DNA of 64,000 nucleotides, taken from contig NZ_CP072611.1 in the NCBI RefSeq assembly GCF_017815515.1, positions 1,550,001 to 1,614,000 on the forward strand, written 5' to 3'. Below are positions 53,488 to 63,339 of this stretch, piece by piece (the stretch's first letter is position 1; every line of letters begins with the position of its first letter). The position numbers and the translations under genes are program-made. Below the pieces are notes generated by a model, which saw only the letters and a list, made by a program, of their open reading frames with translations, was not told where the DNA came from and did not search any database. The DNA comes from Aureimonas populi. GTDB taxonomy: Bacteria > Pseudomonadota > Alphaproteobacteria > Rhizobiales > Rhizobiaceae.

Positions 53488-55428
53488 ATGGCACAGAGCG
53501 AGACGAGCACGCAGAGCGGGGCGAGCCCCTATCGCGTCCTTGCGCGCAAGTACCGCCCCCGCTCCTTCGACGACCTCATCGGCCAGGAGCCGATGGTGCG
53601 CACGCTCACCAACGCCTTCGAGGCCGGGCGCATCGCGCAGGCCTGGATGCTGACGGGCGTGCGGGGCGTGGGCAAGACCACGACGGCCCGCATCCTGGCG
53701 CGCGCGCTCAATTACGAAACCGAAACGGTCCACCGCCCCACCATCCACATGGGCGAGCCCGGCATCCACGATCAGGCGATCATGGAGGGGCGGCATGTGG
53801 ACGTGGTGGAGATGGACGCCGCCTCCCACACCGGCATCGACGATATCCGCGAGATCATCGCGCAGGTGCGCTACCGCCCGGTCTCCGCGCGCTACAAGGT
53901 CTATATCATCGACGAGGTGCACATGCTCTCCACGCAGGCCTTCAACGGCCTGCTCAAGACGCTGGAGGAGCCGCCCGAGCATGTGAAGTTCGTCTTCGCC
54001 ACCACCGAGATCCGCAAGGTTCCGATCACCGTCCTCTCGCGCTGCCAGCGCTTCGACCTGCGCCGCGTCGGCGCCGCCGAGATGATGGGCCACCTGAAGC
54101 GCGTTCTGGAGGCCGAATCGGTGGGGATCGACGATGAGGCGCTGCGCCTCATCGCGCGCGCCTCGGAAGGCTCGGTGCGCGACGCCCTGTCCCTCACCGA
54201 CCAGGCCATCGCCCACGGCGCGGGCGCCATCGACGCCTCCACCGTGCGCGACATGCTGGGGCTGGCGGACCGGGTGCGCGTGCTCGACCTGTTCGAGCAC
54301 CTGATGAAGGGAAACGCGCGCGCCGCCCTGGCCGAGCTTCGCGAGCAATATGCCAGCGGGGCCGATCCCGTGGTGGTGCTGAGCGATCTGGCCGATTTCA
54401 CCCATCTCGTCACCTCGCTGCGCTATGTGCCGGAGGCGGCCGGGGACGCCTCCCTCTCGCCGGCCGAGGCCGAGCGCGGCGCGGCCTTCGCGGCCGGCCT
54501 GTCGGTGCGCACCCTGTCGCAGACATGGCAGATGCTGCTGAAGGCGATCGAGGAGGCGCGCCTCGCCGCCTCGCCCCGGCAGGCCGCCGAGATGGCGCTC
54601 ATCCGCATCGCCCACGCCGCCGACCTGCCCTCGCCGGACGAGCTCCTGCGCATGCTGGAGCGCGGCGAGGTGCCCGCCGCGCCCGCCGGTGGCCCGGCCA
54701 CTTCCGTGCCCTCCGCCGCACCCTCTGCCCCGCCTCGCCCGGCCGGCGGGGCGCCGGTCTCCGCCTCCGCGCAGCCCGCCGCGCCCGCGCCCCGCGCCGT
54801 GCAGGGCGGCGGTGCGCCGCAGGCGCGCTCCGGCGGGCCCAGCCTTGCCGCCATGCTGCTGTCGCCCGCGCCGCAGGCCGTGCCCATGCGCCCGGCCGTG
54901 CCCGGCGTGGACGAAAGCGCGCTGCCCGCCTCCATCGACGATCTGGCGAAGCTGGCGCTGGAGAAGCGCGATTCCCTGATGCGCACGCGCATCCGCCGCT
55001 ATCTGCGCGTCAAGTCCATCGAGCCCGGCCATATCGAGACCGAGCTGGCCCCCGGCGCGCCGGCCACCTTCGCCAACGACCTGTCGCGCAAGCTCTTCGA
55101 CTGGACCGGCCGGCGCTTCGTCGTCTCGCTCGTGCCCGCGGGCGGCGCCGAGACGCTGGAGGAGCGCGAGGCGCGCCGCCGCCGGGAGCTGATCGAGGAG
55201 GCGCGGGGCGACCCGGAGGTCGCCGCCATCCTCGCCGCCATTCCCGGCGCCACCGTGAAGGAGGTGCGCCTGCGGGGAGAGGTCGAGGAGCCTGTCGAGG
55301 ACGAGCCCGTTGTCGAGGAGGATACGGGCCTGCCCGAGCGGGTGGACATCGACCCGGACGATCTCGACTGGGGCGAGCCGGCGGACGTGACCTTCGAGAC
55401 CGAGGAAGAAGAGGACGAGGATCGATGA
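53488..55428 (+). CDS. dnaX: DNA polymerase III subunits gamma and tau
   Basis: This 646-residue clamp-loader ATPase has Walker [20 protein letters not shown] near 57-75, Walker [11 protein letters not shown] near 140, sensor 1 [20 protein letters not shown], then domain III, a long Pro/Ala linker (about 395-480) and the tau-like C-terminus. The family's usual four-Cys zinc module between Walker A and DAAS is absent: that stretch reads [20 protein letters not shown]. Rhizobial DnaX proteins show the same loss. I saw no obvious A-rich frameshift site, so a separate short gamma is not predicted. ATG 53488 fits. The stop overlaps ybaB. Confidence 0.95.
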   Translation: MAQSETSTQSGASPYRVLARKYRPRSFDDLIGQEPMVRTLTNAFEAGRIAQAWMLTGVRGVGKTTTARILARALNYETETVHRPTIHMGEPGIHDQAIMEGRHVDVVEMDAASHTGIDDIREIIAQVRYRPVSARYKVYIIDEVHMLSTQAFNGLLKTLEEPPEHVKFVFATTEIRKVPITVLSRCQRFDLRRVGAAEMMGHLKRVLEAESVGIDDEALRLIARASEGSVRDALSLTDQAIAHGAGAIDASTVRDMLGLADRVRVLDLFEHLMKGNARAALAELREQYASGADPVVVLSDLADFTHLVTSLRYVPEAAGDASLSPAEAERGAAFAAGLSVRTLSQTWQMLLKAIEEARLAASPRQAAEMALIRIAHAADLPSPDELLRMLERGEVPAAPAGGPATSVPSAAPSAPPRPAGGAPVSASAQPAAPAPRAVQGGGAPQARSGGPSLAAMLLSPAPQAVPMRPAVPGVDESALPASIDDLAKLALEKRDSLMRTRIRRYLRVKSIEPGHIETELAPGAPATFANDLSRKLFDWTGRRFVVSLVPAGGAETLEEREARRRRELIEEARGDPEVAAILAAIPGATVKEVRLRGEVEEPVEDEPVVEEDTGLPERVDIDPDDLDWGEPADVTFETEEEEDEDR

Positions 55429-55748
55429 AAGACCTGATGGGCATGATGAAGCAGGCCAAGGCCATGCAGGAGAAGATGCAGGGTCTCCAGGCCGAGATCG
55501 CGGAGGTGGAGGCGCAGGGCCAGTCCGGCGGCGGCGTCGTCACCGTCACGCTGAAGGGCGCGGGCGAGCTGGTCTCCCTCTCGCTCGACCCCTCGCTCCT
55601 GAAGCCTGAGGAGGCCGATATCCTGGAGGACCTGATCGTCGCCGCCCATGCCGAGGCCAAGCGCAGGCTGGACGGCCTCATCGCCGAGAAGACGCAGGCC
55701 CTCACCGCCGGCCTCCAGCTTCCCGGCGGCATGAAGCTGCCTTTCTAG
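55425..55748 (+). CDS. ybaB: YbaB/EbfC nucleoid-associated protein
   Basis: This 107-residue dimeric DNA-binding protein has an N-terminal Met/Gln-rich helix ([20 protein letters not shown]), strands [20 protein letters not shown] and a C-terminal helix with [15 protein letters not shown], ending LPGGMKLPF. It follows dnaX with ATGA overlap and precedes recR by 98 bp, the classical dnaX-ybaB-recR order. Confidence 0.94.
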   Translation: MKDLMGMMKQAKAMQEKMQGLQAEIAEVEAQGQSGGGVVTVTLKGAGELVSLSLDPSLLKPEEADILEDLIVAAHAEAKRRLDGLIAEKTQALTAGLQLPGGMKLPF

Positions 55749-55846
55749 GGCGCCCGTGAAAAAGGCCGGAGCCGGTTCGCCGCCGGGGCTTTCTCGAGAA
55801 ACGAACCGACAGGGCGGGCCGTTCGGCCCGTGAGAGACGACACGCC

Positions 55847-56452
55847 ATGGCCAAATCCATCGCCGGCCCGGAGATCGAGCGGCTCATCCAGTTGCTCGCC
55901 AAGCTTCCGGGGCTGGGGCCCCGCTCGGCGCGCCGCGCCGCGCTTCATCTCGTCAAGCGGCGCGAGCAGCTTCTGGGGCCGCTCGCCGGCGCCATGGCCG
56001 AGGCCAACGAGAGCGTGCGCACCTGCTCCAACTGCGGCAATGTGGACACGCGCGACCCGTGCACGATCTGCGCCGATCCGGGCCGCGACCGCTCCACCCT
56101 CATCGTGGTGGAGGACGTGTCGGACCTGTGGGCGCTGGAACGGGCCAAGGCGCTGAACGCGGCCTATCACGTTCTGGGCGGCGTCCTCTCGCCGCTGGAG
56201 GGCATCGGCCCGGAGGAGCTGAACATCGCCCGGCTGGTGGAGCGGGTGGCCGAGGGCGGCATCGCCGAGATCGTCATCGCCGTGAACGCCACGGTGGAAG
56301 GCCAGACCACGGCCCACTACCTCATGGACCAGCTCGAAGGCTTCGACATCAAGATCACGCGCCTCGCCCACGGCGTGCCCGTGGGCGGCGAGCTGGACTA
56401 TCTCGACGAGGGCACCCTCTCGGCCGCCATGCGCTCGCGCACGAAATTCTAG
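55847..56452 (+). CDS. recR: Recombination protein RecR
   Basis: This 201-residue protein acts with RecF and RecO in recombinational repair. It has an N-terminal helix-hairpin-helix ([19 protein letters not shown], about 19-37), a four-Cys zinc finger (CSNCGN ... CTIC, residues 60-75), a Toprim domain ([16 protein letters not shown] and the following strands) and a C-terminal arm with [23 protein letters not shown] 55847 is preceded by a small CGGGCC-GTTC-GGCCCG hairpin and GAGAGACGAC. Confidence 0.95.
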   Translation: MAKSIAGPEIERLIQLLAKLPGLGPRSARRAALHLVKRREQLLGPLAGAMAEANESVRTCSNCGNVDTRDPCTICADPGRDRSTLIVVEDVSDLWALERAKALNAAYHVLGGVLSPLEGIGPEELNIARLVERVAEGGIAEIVIAVNATVEGQTTAHYLMDQLEGFDIKITRLAHGVPVGGELDYLDEGTLSAAMRSRTKF

Positions 56453-56558
56453 CCCCCATCCCGCCTCCGGTCCCGCACGCCTGCCGACCCGCCGTAACCG
56501 CGGCGACCCTGCCGGGGGGCCTGAAGCGGCAGAGGGCCCGAATGTGTGGATTGCCATC

Positions 56559-56595
56559 TGGCAGCTTTCGGCGGGGCGGACCCCGAAAGCTGCCA
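56559..56595. terminator. 13-bp perfect inverted repeat after recR
   Basis: TGGCAGCTTTCGG and its exact complement enclose an 11-base GC-rich loop between recR and the convergent nitroreductase fragment. There is no clear T-run, but the stem is strong and in the right place. Confidence 0.6.
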
Positions 56596-56600
56596 GGGGC

Positions 56601-57053
56601 CTATTGGTGAAACGTAACGGTTTCGTCGACAGGCGCCTTTTCAATGCGGTACCGGCTCGCAGCGGACGTCGTGTCGGGATAGCCGAACGAGATTCCGAAC
56701 AGCATCTTCATCGCCGGATCGATGCCCAGGACCTCCCGCGCCGTATCGGCGAAAAACCCCAGCAACGTCTGTGGCACGCCGCCAAGTCCATGGGCTGCAA
56801 GCGCCAACAGGAACGTCTGTCCATACATTCCGACATCACCGGCGATGCGCACCGAATGAAACTCCGGCATGAACAGCAGGCAAACATGCGGGGCGCCAAA
56901 AAACTCCAGATTCTTACGGATCGCGGACTGTCGTTCGTCAAAATCCTCGATCGCGATACCCAGCGCCTGATAATATGCTGCGCCCTGTGCTTTCTGCCTT
57001 TCGCTATACGCGCCGTAGAACTCGCCATAGGAAAATGGGAAATCGGGCGTCAT
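56601..57053 (-). pseudogene. Nitroreductase family protein, N-terminally truncated
   Basis: The 150 codons from ATG 57053 match only the C-terminal two-thirds of nitroreductases: FGAPHVCLLFMPEF, AGDVGMYGQTFLLALAAHGL near residues 75-94 and FGISFGYPD. The family's N-terminal FMN-binding segment (RRSxRxF ... SxxNxQPW) is absent here. No frame within the next few hundred bases upstream supplies it. Full-length relatives are about 220 residues. The fragment is therefore probably non-functional. Its upstream side is a 716-bp region without a gene, so a deletion or rearrangement may have removed the start. Confidence 0.7.
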
Positions 57054-57769
57054 TCTGCCCTCGGCTTGAGGCGTACGGGCGAGGCGCAGGACGCAAGCCG
57101 CCGGCCGATTCCCGCGCGATCTTTCCCCCCATCTTCGCAACGCCCCCATACTCCCCCCACCGCCGGCCCGCGGATGGGCGCGAATGATCACCGGGATCGT
57201 TCGGGGGCCGGCGGGCGGCGTCCGCGGCGCGGCCTCTTCCGGAGGGGCGGCGACCCGGACGGACCCTCGCAGGCCGGGCGTCCCTCCACCAGGAGAGGGG
57301 CCCCAAGTCACGGGGCGCCGCGCGGAACCGGAGACAGCCCAACCGCCCCGTGGTGAGAGCCGGGGTGGAGATCGGGCCGAGGTTCCGGCGTTGGACAGGC
57401 GCGGACCGGGAAGCGGAGCGGAGGCTGGCACCCTCCGCAGGGTCTGGAAGACGCCGCGTGGGGCGCCGGAGGCGAGCCACATATAAAATACCAATCGGAG
57501 GCGAGCCTCCGGCGCTCCACCGCCCGTTCCCGTGCGGAACGGCACCATCCCTCACCGATCCGGCCGCCAAAGCGGCGCGGAAACGCGCTCGCGCATCATC
57601 CTCGCCTGCCGGCTCCCGAAACGCGACCCCCGCGCGAACCTCGCCCTTAACCGCGTCCCCCGCCCGTGCCCCGGCTCGCTCGCCGCGCCCGCGCGCCCTT
57701 GCCGCCACAGGGCCGACACAAGCCTGCCTGCTAGAATGCGCCCCTCGTAAGCTGGAGGAGATACGGCCC
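57054..57769. other. Long non-coding region before the lytic transglycosylase
   Basis: No gene is supported in these 716 bp. It is mostly GC-rich, with a small AT-rich island (ACATATAAAATACCAATC) at 57479-57496 flanked by repeats. The missing 5' part of the nitroreductase is not here. The right end holds the GGAGGAG ribosome site of the transglycosylase. A TAGAAT at 57732 is a possible -10, but no matching -35 at normal spacing was found. Confidence 0.5.
57463..57515. repeat. Nested direct and inverted repeats around an AT-rich island
   Basis: GGAGGCGAGCC occurs at 57468-57478 and again at 57498-57508. At the same time GCGCCGGAGGC (57463-57473) is the inverted complement of GCCTCCGGCGC (57505-57515). 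The core between them is AT-rich in a GC-rich setting. It could be a hairpin, protein-binding site or element end; nothing more is visible. Confidence 0.5.
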
Positions 57770-58993
57770 ATGCGAATCGTCATCGTCTTTCTGGCGCTTC
57801 TGGCCGGCCTTGCCCCCGCTCTCGCGCAGGGCAATGTGGAAGCGGGCTTCAGGCCGTTCCTGGAAAGCGAGATCTGGCCGCAGGCGCGCGCGCAGGGCGT
57901 TTCGCGCGCCACCTTCGAGGCCGCGCTCGGCCGCGTCCGGCCCAATCTGCGCCTGCCCGACCTGGTGATGCCGGGGCAGGGCGCGCCAGTGGCAGAGAAC
58001 CAGCACCAGGCCGAATTCCAAAGCCCGGCCAGCTATTTCGCCGAGAACCAGGTGGCCGGGCTGGCCAGCCGGGGGCGGCGGCTTCTCCAGGAGCACGCGG
58101 CCGTCATCGCGCGCATTGAGCAGCGCTACGGCGTGCCGGGGCCGATCATCGTGGCGGTCTGGGGCCGCGAATCGGCCTTCGGCTCGGCCTCCATCCCGCA
58201 CGATGCCTTCGAGGTTCTGGCCACGAAGGCCTATCTGGCGCGCCGCAAGGAGATGTTCCGGGCCGAGCTCGTCGCGGCCCTGCGCATCGTGGAGGAGGGC
58301 CACTTGCGGCCGTCCGAGATGAAATCCTCCTGGGCGGGCGCGCTCGGCCAGCCGCAGTTCATGCCCACCAAGTTTCTGGAGCTGGCCGTGGATTTCGACG
58401 GGGACGGGCGCAAGGATATCTGGAACTCGGTGCCCGACACGCTGGCCTCCATCGCCAACTATCTGGCGGATGCCGGTTGGGTGGCGCGCCGGGACTGGGG
58501 CTTCGAGGCGAATGTGCCCGCAAGCGTCTCCTGCGCGCTGGAGGGACCGGACAGGGGCCGGCCGATCGCCGATTTCGTCTCTGCCGGCGTCGCCCGCGTC
58601 TCGGGCCGGCCGTTTCCCCCGCACGAGGCGCGCGCCACGGGTCATCTCCTGATGCCCGCCGGGCGCTTCGGCCCCGCCTTCATCGCCACGCCGAACTTCT
58701 ACGTCATCAAGGCCTACAACAATTCCGACCTCTACGCCCTGTTCATCGGCCATGTGGCCGACCGGATGCGCGGGGCGGGGCCTTTCGCCGGCGGCTGGGC
58801 CTCGTCCGACAGGATGACGCGTGGCGACGTGGCGCGGATGCAGGAGCGCATGGTCTCGGCCGGCTACGATGTCGGCGGCGTGGACGGACTGGCCGGCTTC
58901 AAGACGCGCCGTTCCATCGGGCAGGTGGAGGAGCGCGCCGGGCTGGCCGCCACCTGCTGGCCGAACCGCGCGGCGGCCGGCCGCCTCGGCTGA
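57770..58993 (+). CDS. Lytic murein transglycosylase (MltB family)
   Basis: This 407-residue periplasmic enzyme cleaves peptidoglycan glycan strands. It has a signal peptide (MRIVIVFLALLAGLAPALAQ) and an SLT_2/MltB domain with catalytic Glu in VAVWGRESAFG near residues 124-134. Further family segments are SSWAGALGQPQFMPTKFLEL and DIWNSVPDTLASIANYLADA. The C-terminal peptidoglycan-binding domain begins near 348 (TRGDVARMQERMVSAGYDVG). ATG 57770 has GGAGGAG nine bases upstream. Confidence 0.92.
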   Translation: MRIVIVFLALLAGLAPALAQGNVEAGFRPFLESEIWPQARAQGVSRATFEAALGRVRPNLRLPDLVMPGQGAPVAENQHQAEFQSPASYFAENQVAGLASRGRRLLQEHAAVIARIEQRYGVPGPIIVAVWGRESAFGSASIPHDAFEVLATKAYLARRKEMFRAELVAALRIVEEGHLRPSEMKSSWAGALGQPQFMPTKFLELAVDFDGDGRKDIWNSVPDTLASIANYLADAGWVARRDWGFEANVPASVSCALEGPDRGRPIADFVSAGVARVSGRPFPPHEARATGHLLMPAGRFGPAFIATPNFYVIKAYNNSDLYALFIGHVADRMRGAGPFAGGWASSDRMTRGDVARMQERMVSAGYDVGGVDGLAGFKTRRSIGQVEERAGLAATCWPNRAAAGRLG

Positions 58994-59050
58994 CAAGAGG
59001 GCGGGGGCGCGCTATCTCCCGGGCATCGCCGAGTTCCGAAAGACCCCGCC

Positions 59051-59965
59051 ATGCCCACCGAACGCGCCGAACAGGCCGTCCTCACCCGCTCCATCGCCGC
59101 CACGCTGGTGGTCGGCAGCATCGGCGTGGGCTTCGGCATCCTCTCGGGCGCCCAGTCCATCATCTTCGACGGCCTCTTCTCGGCCGTGGACGCGGCGATG
59201 ACCTTCCTCGCCCTCCTCGTCTCGCGCCTCATCGCACGCGACACCAGCGGCAGCCGGCGGTTCCAGATGGGGTTCTGGCATATCGAGCCGATGGTGCTGG
59301 CCTTCAACGCCGGCCTCCTGATGGTGCTGACGCTCTACGCCTTCATCAACGCGGTGACGGCGCTGGTGGAAGGCGGGCGGCAACTCGCCTTCGGCTGGGC
59401 CATCGCCTATGCCTCGATCGTGGTCGCGATCTGCGCGGTCATGGCCTGGACGGGGCGCCGGGCCGCCGCGCGCACCGGCTCGCAGTTCCTCATCCTCGAC
59501 GCGAAGGGCTGGCTCATCTCCGGCCTCATCACCCTCGCGCTGCTCGTCGCCTTCGCCATCGGCTACGCCTTGCAGGGCACCGCGTACGAAGGGCTGACGC
59601 CCTATGTCGACCCCGCCGTGCTGGCCGTTCTCACGCTGTGCATCGTGCCGATGCCGTTCAGGATCCTGCGCGAGGCCATCGCCGACATCTTCCTCGTGGC
59701 CCCGCGCGAGCTGGACGAGGCGGCGCGGCGGGTGGCGGCAAAGGCGGTGAAGGATCACGGCTTTTCCGCCGCTCACACTTATGTCGCCAAGGTCGGCCGC
59801 TCGCGCATGATCGAGATCCACTTCATCCTGCCGCCGGGCTACGAGGTGGGCCCGGTGGAGCGGCTGGACGCGGTCCGCGAGGAGGTGGGCGCCGCGCTCG
59901 GCGGCGAGGCGAGGGACCGCTGGCTGACAGTGGTCTTCACCGGGCAGGAGCGCTGGGCGGTGTGA
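59051..59965 (+). CDS. Cation diffusion facilitator family transporter
   Basis: This 304-residue membrane protein has six helices and a C-terminal cytoplasmic domain, as in CDF metal exporters. The TM2 metal motif is FDGLFSAVDAAMTF (two Asp, about residues 38-51). The TM5 counterpart reads LDAKGWLISG near 153, where only the first acidic residue of the usual DxxxD/HxxxD pair is seen, so metal selectivity may differ. It probably moves divalent cations out of the cytosol in exchange for protons. It lies 57 bp after the transglycosylase. Confidence 0.85.
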   Translation: MPTERAEQAVLTRSIAATLVVGSIGVGFGILSGAQSIIFDGLFSAVDAAMTFLALLVSRLIARDTSGSRRFQMGFWHIEPMVLAFNAGLLMVLTLYAFINAVTALVEGGRQLAFGWAIAYASIVVAICAVMAWTGRRAAARTGSQFLILDAKGWLISGLITLALLVAFAIGYALQGTAYEGLTPYVDPAVLAVLTLCIVPMPFRILREAIADIFLVAPRELDEAARRVAAKAVKDHGFSAAHTYVAKVGRSRMIEIHFILPPGYEVGPVERLDAVREEVGAALGGEARDRWLTVVFTGQERWAV

Positions 59966-59973
59966 GCTGTCGC

Positions 59974-61422
59974 TCAGCCGAGGCAGAGCACCGGATGGAT
60001 CGAGGGCTGCACCTTCGCGGTCGCGTCCGGCACGCTCTCCAGCGCGTCGTCGGCGTCGGCCGGGCTGAAGGTGATGTCGTGCTCCTCCAGGAACCGCGCC
60101 GCTGCCTCCGGCTGGATGGCGAAGTTGATCGACTGGGGAATATCGCCCGTCAGGTCTGCCACCGCCACCGCGTTCAGCTTTGCGGTGACGACGCCCACGA
60201 CCCGGCCGGCGAGATCGATGACCGGCCCGCCCGAATTACCGGGCTGCACGGCGGCGGAGATTTGCAGATAGTCCGGGTCGTTCATCAGGCCGAGCAGCGA
60301 GGAGATGTTGCCGCGCGTCACATTGAGGCTGTCTGCCAGGATGGAGCGCAGCGGGAAGCCGAGCGCCAGGATGTCCTCGCCGAGGCGCGGCTTGCCGACG
60401 GCGATATCCAGCGGCTCGCCGATATCGCCCTCCACGCGCAGCAGCGCCAGATCGCGCGTCTCGTCCACGATCACCTCGGAGGCCATGCCCACGCTGCCGA
60501 CCATCACCGTCTTGCAGGATTTGGCCACATGGGCATTCGTCAGGAGCCATCCATCGGCCACGGTGAAGCCGGTGCCCGAGGCGTCATAGGCCTTCTGCCC
60601 GTCCCGCGCCCCGCCGATCGGCCCGGAGGGCGCATGGGTCAGGGCATAGCTGTCGGCCGAGCGAAGCGCCGCCAGCGGGCCGGTGCCGTCCTGCGGCGTG
60701 CCGGAGAAGGGGGCGAAGGAACTGGCCGCAACGGAGATATAAGGCGCCAGGAACTCCGCCTCGCCGGCCGGATAGGCCACCGAGAATCCGCGAAGGTCGG
60801 AGCCCTCGCCGTCGAAGCGGATGAAGAACTCGCGCCCGTCCTCGGTGCCGGTCAGGATGAAATGGTCGCCGATGAAGTCGGCGGTGCGCACGCTTTTGGT
60901 GGGCGTCGGCTCACGCAGGATGTCGAAGACCTGCCGGAGGCCGTAGCCCTCTTCCATGAAGCGCACGGTCTCGATCTCGATTCCCCCGTCGGGGGCGCGC
61001 CACATGGAGCCCACCTCGGTGCGGCCGACCGGCGCCACGAGGGCGAAGGGCAGGCCGACGCGCACGCCGGTGCGCTCGTCATCCTCCCAGCCGAAGCCGA
61101 ATTCGGCGATCCGGCGGTCGCTCTCCGCCACCAGAGACTGGAGGAACGCCTCCGTCATCACCCCGTCCGCCGCCATCGCGTTGCGGGCCTGGAAGTCGCG
61201 GATCGCGCGCAGCGTCTCGGGGCCGACATGTCCGGTGAAGGGGCCCGTATAGTCGCCGGTCCAGGCCAGACGCATCTGAAGGCCCTGGCGGAATTCGCGG
61301 TCGGTATGCTCGTTATACGCCTCGACCAGCTCGCCGGAGGCCTGGGTCGGAGACGCGAGGGCGGCGGCGGGCATCGTCAGGAGGACGGATGCGGTCAGAA
61401 CTGCCTTCAATGTGCGCCGCAT
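59974..61422 (-). CDS. Secreted trypsin-like serine protease with peptidoglycan-binding-like domain
   Basis: This 482-residue protein has a signal peptide (MRRTLKAVLTASVLLTMPAA). A PG_binding_1-like domain lies near residues 30-95 (LRAIRDFQARNAMAADGVMT), then a unique middle domain, then a chymotrypsin-fold protease. The catalytic triad is His in WLLTNAHVAKSC near 299, Asp in ETRDLALLR near 326 and Ser in AAVQPGNSGGPVID near 402. There is no PDZ domain, unlike DegP. It probably acts in the periplasm near the cell wall. It is convergent with the CDF gene. Confidence 0.87.
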   Translation of the reverse strand: MRRTLKAVLTASVLLTMPAAALASPTQASGELVEAYNEHTDREFRQGLQMRLAWTGDYTGPFTGHVGPETLRAIRDFQARNAMAADGVMTEAFLQSLVAESDRRIAEFGFGWEDDERTGVRVGLPFALVAPVGRTEVGSMWRAPDGGIEIETVRFMEEGYGLRQVFDILREPTPTKSVRTADFIGDHFILTGTEDGREFFIRFDGEGSDLRGFSVAYPAGEAEFLAPYISVAASSFAPFSGTPQDGTGPLAALRSADSYALTHAPSGPIGGARDGQKAYDASGTGFTVADGWLLTNAHVAKSCKTVMVGSVGMASEVIVDETRDLALLRVEGDIGEPLDIAVGKPRLGEDILALGFPLRSILADSLNVTRGNISSLLGLMNDPDYLQISAAVQPGNSGGPVIDLAGRVVGVVTAKLNAVAVADLTGDIPQSINFAIQPEAAARFLEEHDITFSPADADDALESVPDATAKVQPSIHPVLCLG

Positions 61423-61545
61423 GTCACCCGGTCCCCGCGTTCAACCTCTCAAGACAGGCAAACGCAGCATGGTGAATTTCGATCCCGCCCGAATTCACGC
61501 TTTGTCAAGAGATGATGGGGCGGGATTGATTCCGTGTCCTCATCT

Positions 61546-62718
61546 TCATGAAAAGACTGACGATTCGGCTGCGCGATCACTCTCTCGCGAGCGCGGGGGC
61601 GCCGACTCCTCCTCGTCAAGGTCGATGGAGGCGATTCGCTCCCCGCGCCGCACCAGCTTCTCGGTGGAGACGACGATCTGGTCGATATCCCGGCCGGTCT
61701 GGAGGAAATGCGTCTTCAGCGCCGCCACCCGTGCGTCCAGCCGCTGCATGTCCGCGCCGAGCAGCGCGACCTCGCGCTGGATGCGCCCGGCCTCCTGTCG
61801 CATGCGGTGGTCCTTCAGGATCGCCTGCACCACCTGGATGGAGAGCATCAGGAGCGCGGGCGAGACGATGACCACGCGCGAGCGATGGGCCTTCTGCACC
61901 ACGTCCTCGAACCGCTCGTTCAGTTCGGCGAAGATGGATTCGGAGGGCACGAAGAGGAAGGCGGTGTCCTGCGTCTCGCCCGGCAGGAGATATTTCTCCG
62001 CGATGGCGCGGATATGCACGTCCATGTCGCGGCGCAGCCTCTGGCCCGCGCTTGCGCGGCCCGCCTCGTCCTGCGCCTCGCGAAAGGCCGACCAGGCCTC
62101 CAGCGGGAACTTGGCGTCCACCGCCAGCGCCGGCGCGCCGTTCGGCATGGCGATCAGGCAGTCCGGCCGCTTGCCGTTGGAGAGCGTGGCCTGGAAGGAA
62201 TAGGCCCCCGGCGGCAGCGCATCCGCCACGATGGCCTCCATCCGCCCCTGGCCGAAGGCGCCGCGCGCCTGTTTGTTGGCGAGGATGTCCTGAAGGCGCA
62301 CGACCTCGCCGGCGAGGTTGCGGATCTCGCCCTGCGCCCGGTCGATCACCGCCAGCCTCTCGGCCAGCCGCGTCAGGCTCTCGCCCGTCTCGCGCGCGGC
62401 ATTGCCGAGCGACTGGTTCACCCGCGCGCCCACCCCGTCCAGCCGCTCGGCCAGCACGCGGGTCATCTCCGTCTGCCGCCCCCCGAAGATCTCGGCCATG
62501 GTCTGCATGCGACCCGACAATTCGCCCTGCGAGCGCAGGAGCGCCTCGATCCGCTCCTCCGCCAGGGCCGCCCGTTCCTGCGCCTCCCGCCGGCCGGTGC
62601 CGAGGCGGGCGAGCGCGGCCAGAAGCGCCAGCCCCAGGCCGCAGACCAGCGCGAGGCCGAGCGTCACCGGAAAGCCCGCGAGGGTGAAGAGAGGCGAATC
62701 GAGAACGGCCGCATTCAT
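61546..62718 (-). CDS. rmuC: DNA recombination protein RmuC
   Basis: This 390-residue protein has one N-terminal membrane helix, a long coiled coil (about 45-150) and the RmuC nuclease-like domain. The domain shows [20 protein letters not shown], then [13 protein letters not shown] near 195 (the PD-(D/E)xK-like core), and [38 protein letters not shown] and a late coiled coil. RmuC limits inversion at short repeats in E. coli. It is divergent from def, 92 bp away. Confidence 0.93.
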   Translation of the reverse strand: MNAAVLDSPLFTLAGFPVTLGLALVCGLGLALLAALARLGTGRREAQERAALAEERIEALLRSQGELSGRMQTMAEIFGGRQTEMTRVLAERLDGVGARVNQSLGNAARETGESLTRLAERLAVIDRAQGEIRNLAGEVVRLQDILANKQARGAFGQGRMEAIVADALPPGAYSFQATLSNGKRPDCLIAMPNGAPALAVDAKFPLEAWSAFREAQDEAGRASAGQRLRRDMDVHIRAIAEKYLLPGETQDTAFLFVPSESIFAELNERFEDVVQKAHRSRVVIVSPALLMLSIQVVQAILKDHRMRQEAGRIQREVALLGADMQRLDARVAALKTHFLQTGRDIDQIVVSTEKLVRRGERIASIDLDEEESAPPRSRESDRAAESSVFS

Positions 62719-62810
62719 CCGCGCAGCCTAACGCGCCCCGGCGGCAAGATCAAATGGTGAACAAACGCCGTGAGATTGACCGCGCGGGCGCGCCGGATTA
62801 TCGCAACGGA

Positions 62811-63326
62811 ATGACGATCAAGCCTCTCATCATCCTGCCCGATCCGGTCCTGCGCCAGGTCTCCGCGCCCGTGGAGCGGGTGGACGACGATTTGCGCCGC
62901 CTGTCCGACGACATGCTGGAGACGATGTACGATGCGCCCGGCATCGGGCTGGCGGCCATCCAGATCGGCGAGCCCTTGCGGATGCTGGTCATCGACCTTG
63001 CGAAGGAGGACGAGGAGAAGGCGCCCGTCACCTTCATCAACCCGGAGATCCTGGAGCGCTCGGACGCCCTGTCGGTTTATGAGGAGGGCTGCCTGTCCAT
63101 CCCGGATTATTACGCCGAGGTGGAGCGTCCGGCGAGCGTGCGCGTACGCTATCTCGACCTTTCGGGACAGGAGCGCGAGATCGAGGCGGACGGGCTGCTC
63201 GCCACCTGCCTGCAGCACGAGATCGACCATCTGAACGGCGTGCTCTTCATCGACCACATCTCCAAGCTCAAGCGCGACATGGTCGTGAAGAAGTTCACCA
63301 AGGCGGCCCGCAAGGCCGTCGCCTGA
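62811..63326 (+). CDS. def: Peptide deformylase
   Basis: This 171-residue metalloenzyme removes formyl groups from new polypeptides. The three motifs are complete: [10 protein letters not shown] (about 45-54, the usual GxGLAAxQ), [10 protein letters not shown] near 90 with the metal Cys, and [12 protein letters not shown] near 134 with both metal His and the catalytic Glu. ATG 62811 gives a normal N-terminus ([15 protein letters not shown]); ATG 62754 would add 19 residues. fmt follows after 13 bp, forming the usual def-fmt pair. Confidence 0.95.
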   Translation: MTIKPLIILPDPVLRQVSAPVERVDDDLRRLSDDMLETMYDAPGIGLAAIQIGEPLRMLVIDLAKEDEEKAPVTFINPEILERSDALSVYEEGCLSIPDYYAEVERPASVRVRYLDLSGQEREIEADGLLATCLQHEIDHLNGVLFIDHISKLKRDMVVKKFTKAARKAVA

Positions 63327-63339
63327 GGGCGTCGGGCGC

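Noticed and set aside
53488..55428. Programmed frameshift in dnaX making gamma
   Set aside because: I did not see an A-rich slippery heptamer with a downstream hairpin; the frame is continuous to the end.
58477..61515. 1012-codon open frame on the plus strand
   Set aside because: It overlaps three well-supported genes in other frames and has low-complexity Arg/Gly/Ala-rich composition with no motif.
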